DNA from: Moraxellaceae bacterium
GTDB lineage: Bacteria > Pseudomonadota > Gammaproteobacteria > Pseudomonadales > Moraxellaceae
Assembly: GCA_030146505.1 (NCBI GenBank)
Contig: JASLCO010000329.1
Location: 1-16,219 of the forward strand
DNA length: 16,219 bases
Direction: 5' to 3'
Of the stretch, positions 14,477 to 16,219 are shown in pieces. Position numbers and translations under genes: made by a program. The notes beneath the pieces were generated by a model. It saw only the letters and a program-made list of their open reading frames with translations, was not told the DNA's origin and made no database searches. Numbering within the stretch: position 1 is the first letter of the stretch; each line of letters begins with the position of its first letter.

Positions 14477-15057
14477 GCGACCGCCATCGCGCCATCATCG
14501 AGGCCGCCCTCGCCTGCTTCTCCCGCCACGGCGTGGAGGCCACCACCATAGACATGATCCGCGAAGCCTCGGGTGCCAGCGTGGGCAGCCTCTACCACCG
14601 CTTCGGCAACAAGGAAGGCATAGCCGCCGAGGTCTATATGCAGGGCCTGCGCGACTTCCGCGCCAGCCTCGAAGTCCGTCTGGCCTCCGTGCGCAATCTG
14701 GAAGAGGCCGTGCGCGCCGTGGTGGATGCCAATATCGACTGGATCGTGGCCAACCCGGACTGGGCCCGCTTCGTCTTCAACCACCGCATGGTGCTGGCCC
14801 AGGCCGACCGTGAAAAAGCCTTCCTCGAAGAAACCATGGCCAGCACCCAGAAATGGTGGGCGGACATGCTGGCCTTGCCCGGCGCCGAACCTCTGGCTGC
14901 CCGCAAAAGTCCGGTCTATGCCTCGGTGCTCACTGGCGCCGTTCACGACTATGCCCGGCACTGGCTGGAAGGCCGGCGCAAGACTTCACCGGATCTGCTG
15001 CGCGGATCGTTTGCCGCAGCAGCATTGGCAGGCTTGCTGGCCGCTGCCGCCAACTAA
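14458..15057 (+). CDS. TetR/AcrR-family transcriptional repressor
   Basis: A 199-residue one-component regulator. The N-terminal TetR helix-turn-helix covers about residues 8-55 (HRAIIEAALACFSRHGVEATTIDMIREASGASVGSLYHRFGNKEGI), with the usual SVGSLYHRFGNKEGI recognition segment. The C-terminal part is a helical ligand and dimer domain rich in aromatic residues (IDWIVANPDWARFVFNHR, TQKWWADML, VHDYARHWLEG). The start is the first of two ATGs at 14458. No Shine-Dalgarno is present because the palindrome abuts the start codon, so the transcript may be leaderless or the gene weakly translated (inference). Position and the shared operator suggest that it represses itself and the divergent thioesterase-molybdoenzyme genes. 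The ligand is unknown; a fatty-acyl or aromatic CoA-type ligand would fit the thioesterase. Confidence 0.92.
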   Translation: MMKTPSSDRHRAIIEAALACFSRHGVEATTIDMIREASGASVGSLYHRFGNKEGIAAEVYMQGLRDFRASLEVRLASVRNLEEAVRAVVDANIDWIVANPDWARFVFNHRMVLAQADREKAFLEETMASTQKWWADMLALPGAEPLAARKSPVYASVLTGAVHDYARHWLEGRRKTSPDLLRGSFAAAALAGLLAAAAN

Positions 15058-15090
15058 GACCCTCACTGCAAAAGTGGCCCAGGCCTGCAA

Positions 15091-15119
15091 CAGACAAAAA
15101 GACATCTACCACCTTTACT
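15091..15119 (+). promoter_or_regulatory. Weak candidate promoter of the peroxidase-deaminase pair
   Basis: CAGACA (15091-15096, 4/6) and TTTACT (15114-15119, 4/6) with a 17-base spacer lie in the 118 bases between tetR and the ohr-like gene. No dyad or OhrR-type site was recognised there, and read-through from tetR is an alternative. Confidence 0.3.
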
Positions 15120-15178
15120 AAACTCCCCGACACGACGCGGCATAAATCCGGATCGCGTCAGCCGAAAGGAGAGCAATG

Positions 15179-15607
15179 ATGAGCGTGGAAGTCCTCTATA
15201 CCGCCCATGCCGTGGCGGAAGGCGGCCGCAACGGCCATACCGAAACCCGCGATGGTCTGGTGAAAGCCGATCTCTCCGTGCCCAAGGCCATGGGCGGCCC
15301 AGGCAAGCCCGGCACCACTACACCGGAAGATTTGTTCGCTGCCGGTTATGCCGCCTGCTTCTGCGGCGCGGTGGATTTCATGGCCACACAGATGAAGCTG
15401 AAACCGAAATCCCTGGAAGTGGAAGCTGCTGTCGGCATAGGCAAGGATGCGACCGGCTTCGGACTCAAGGTGGATCTCACGGTCTGGGTCGGCGGACTTT
15501 CCGAAGAAGATGCGCGCAAGATTGTGGAAGCCGGGCACCAGTTCTGCCCTTACTCAAAAGCCACACGCGGCAATGTCGAAGTCGGCCTGAAAACCATTGT
15601 ATTGTGA
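15179..15607 (+). CDS. OsmC/Ohr-family organic hydroperoxide resistance protein
   Basis: A 142-residue thiol peroxidase of the OsmC/Ohr fold that reduces organic (lipid) hydroperoxides, normally with lipoylated partners. The Ohr pattern is complete: VLYTAHAVAEGGRNGH with R17, TTPEDLFAAGYAACF with E50 and peroxidatic C60, and the resolving Cys in HQFCPYSKATRGN (C123). An extra Cys (C62) lies two residues after C60, where Ohr proteins usually have His, Leu or similar. Two ATGs are in tandem (15176 and 15179). AAAGGAG at 15165-15171 lies 7 bases from the second and 4 from the first, so the second was chosen; it also gives the common Ohr length. The neighbour is a TetR rather than the MarR-type OhrR usual for ohr. 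The deaminase gene follows 31 bases later. Confidence 0.92.
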   Translation: MSVEVLYTAHAVAEGGRNGHTETRDGLVKADLSVPKAMGGPGKPGTTTPEDLFAAGYAACFCGAVDFMATQMKLKPKSLEVEAAVGIGKDATGFGLKVDLTVWVGGLSEEDARKIVEAGHQFCPYSKATRGNVEVGLKTIVL

Positions 15608-15638
15608 TGATGCGGTGATGACGGAGCAGAAATACCTG

Positions 15639-16103
15639 ATGAATGATCAAGAGCAATTTCTGGGAGAAGCCATAAAGCTGGCTCATGCCAATTTGCAGAA
15701 AGGCGGCCGCCCTTTTGGTGCTGTTGTGGTGAAGGATGGCGCAGTCATTGCGCAAGGTGTCAATGAAATCCTGCGCAGCAATGACCCAACCTCACATGCC
15801 GAGCTGAATGCCCTGCGCGCTGCTAGCCAGAAACTGGGGGCACCCGATCTTTCCGGCTGCGCTGTTTACGCCAGTGGCCAGCCCTGCCCCATGTGCATGG
15901 CCGCCATGCGCATGGCCGGCATCAGGGAAGTCAGCTTTGCCTATAGCAATGAAGACGGCGAGACCTATGGCCTGTCCACCTCCGCCATCTATGCCGACCT
16001 GGCAAAACCGTTTGCAGAGCAGAGCATGAAAATACGGCACATACCCGTACGCCTTGAGTCCGCTCCCGATCTTTATGCCCTGTGGAAAAAGCAGCAGGGC
16101 TGA
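15639..16103 (+). CDS. Guanine-deaminase-like nucleoside/base deaminase (cytidine deaminase fold)
   Basis: A 154-residue zinc-dependent deaminase. Zinc and catalytic residues are H53-A-E55 (DPTSHAELNALR) and P82-C83-P-M-C86 (SGQPCPMCMAAM). The start and overall wording (NDQEQFLGEAI, GRPFGAVVVKDG, SNDPTSHAE, IYADLAKPFAEQ) resemble Bacillus-type guanine deaminase GuaD, which converts guanine to xanthine and has a similar length of about 156. The ATG at 15639 aligns with that N-terminus and has GGAG 12 bases upstream, rather far. An ATG at 15618 in the same frame would add 7 residues but has no ribosome site. tRNA adenosine deaminase TadA is the main alternative, but its usual C-terminal wording is absent. 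It probably shares a transcript with the ohr-like gene and ends at the strong terminator. Confidence 0.88.
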   Translation: MNDQEQFLGEAIKLAHANLQKGGRPFGAVVVKDGAVIAQGVNEILRSNDPTSHAELNALRAASQKLGAPDLSGCAVYASGQPCPMCMAAMRMAGIREVSFAYSNEDGETYGLSTSAIYADLAKPFAEQSMKIRHIPVRLESAPDLYALWKKQQG

Positions 16104-16116
16104 CAGAAATTTCAGC

Positions 16117-16151
16117 CAATAAAAAGGCCCGCAATGCGGGCCTTTTTATTG
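16117..16151. terminator. Bidirectional Rho-independent terminator between the deaminase gene and glmS
   Basis: A perfect 16-bp stem (16117-16132 with 16136-16151) with loop AAT. It has an A5/T5 pair outside a GGCCCGC/GCGGGCC core, so it can stop transcripts from both sides. It starts 13 bases after the deaminase stop and 8 bases beyond the stop of convergent glmS. Confidence 0.93.
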
Positions 16152-16159
16152 AGGTGTAA

Positions 16160-16219
16160 TCACTCGACTGTCACGGACTTGGCGAGGTTACGTGGCTTGT
16201 CCACATCCGTGCCACGGGC
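16160..16219 (-). CDS. glmS: Glutamine--fructose-6-phosphate aminotransferase, C-terminal end (runs off the right edge)
   Basis: Only the last 19 codons and the stop are present. The minus strand reads ARGTDVDKPRNLAKSVTVE then TGA, which matches the invariant C-terminal tail of GlmS (GTDVD-PRNLAKSVTVE). In GlmS this tail closes the sugar-phosphate isomerase active site. The enzyme makes glucosamine-6-phosphate for cell-wall synthesis. It converges on the deaminase gene across the shared terminator. Confidence 0.95.
   Translation of the reverse strand, partial: ARGTDVDKPRNLAKSVTVE

Noticed and set aside
1..16219. CRISPR arrays, insertion sequences, tRNA genes, toxin-antitoxin pairs or phage defence genes
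   Set aside because: No regularly spaced repeats, transposase motifs, terminal repeats, cloverleaf sequences or defence-type domains were found on reading both strands.

Overview
The window is GC-rich chromosomal DNA with tightly packed, ordinary bacterial genes. It looks like a betaproteobacterium, or possibly a related gammaproteobacterium. This rests on an overall impression: the strong G/C third-position bias, the piuC-type iron locus, Fsr, the CstA/YbdD pair and the style of the terminators. I cannot name a genus from sequence alone. No rRNA, tRNA, CRISPR array, insertion sequence or phage gene was seen, and both edges cut housekeeping genes (uvrD at the left, glmS at the right).

Layout. 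(1) 1-469 is the N-terminus of the UvrD helicase on the minus strand. (2) 751-3651 is a membrane-anchored PAS-PAS-GGDEF-EAL cyclic-di-GMP protein on the plus strand, closed by a long perfect hairpin shared with the convergent iron locus. (3) 6861-3760, minus strand, is an iron-uptake pair: a TonB-dependent siderophore receptor followed by a PiuC-type Fe(II)/2-oxoglutarate dioxygenase. A Fur-box-like site lies inside its probable promoter. (4) 9325-7086, minus strand, is cstA overlapping ybdD by 4 bases: a CstA/BtsT-family carbon-starvation or pyruvate transporter and its small partner. (5) 10194-9427 is an AraC-family regulator, divergent from an Fsr-type MFS exporter at 10307-11515. The gap between them holds a 21-bp-spaced direct repeat next to a sigma70-like promoter, the classic AraC geometry. 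(6) 14335-11594, minus strand, is a probable operon of a PaaI-type hotdog thioesterase and a cytoplasmic molybdopterin/4Fe-4S oxidoreductase. It is divergent from a TetR regulator (14458-15057). A 23-bp palindrome touches the tetR start codon and covers the -10 of a good divergent promoter. (7) 15179-16103, plus strand, is an Ohr/OsmC peroxidase and a guanine-deaminase-like enzyme, closed by another perfect bidirectional terminator facing the 3' end of glmS.

How they work together. The iron pair is a self-contained Fur-regulated uptake module. The AraC/Fsr pair looks like a substrate-induced efflux module. The least understood unit is the TetR / thioesterase / molybdoenzyme locus, followed by the peroxidase and deaminase. 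It has an unusually clear regulatory architecture but an enzyme of unknown substrate and no visible electron-transfer partner. It is the best candidate here for undescribed biology, although each protein belongs to a known superfamily.
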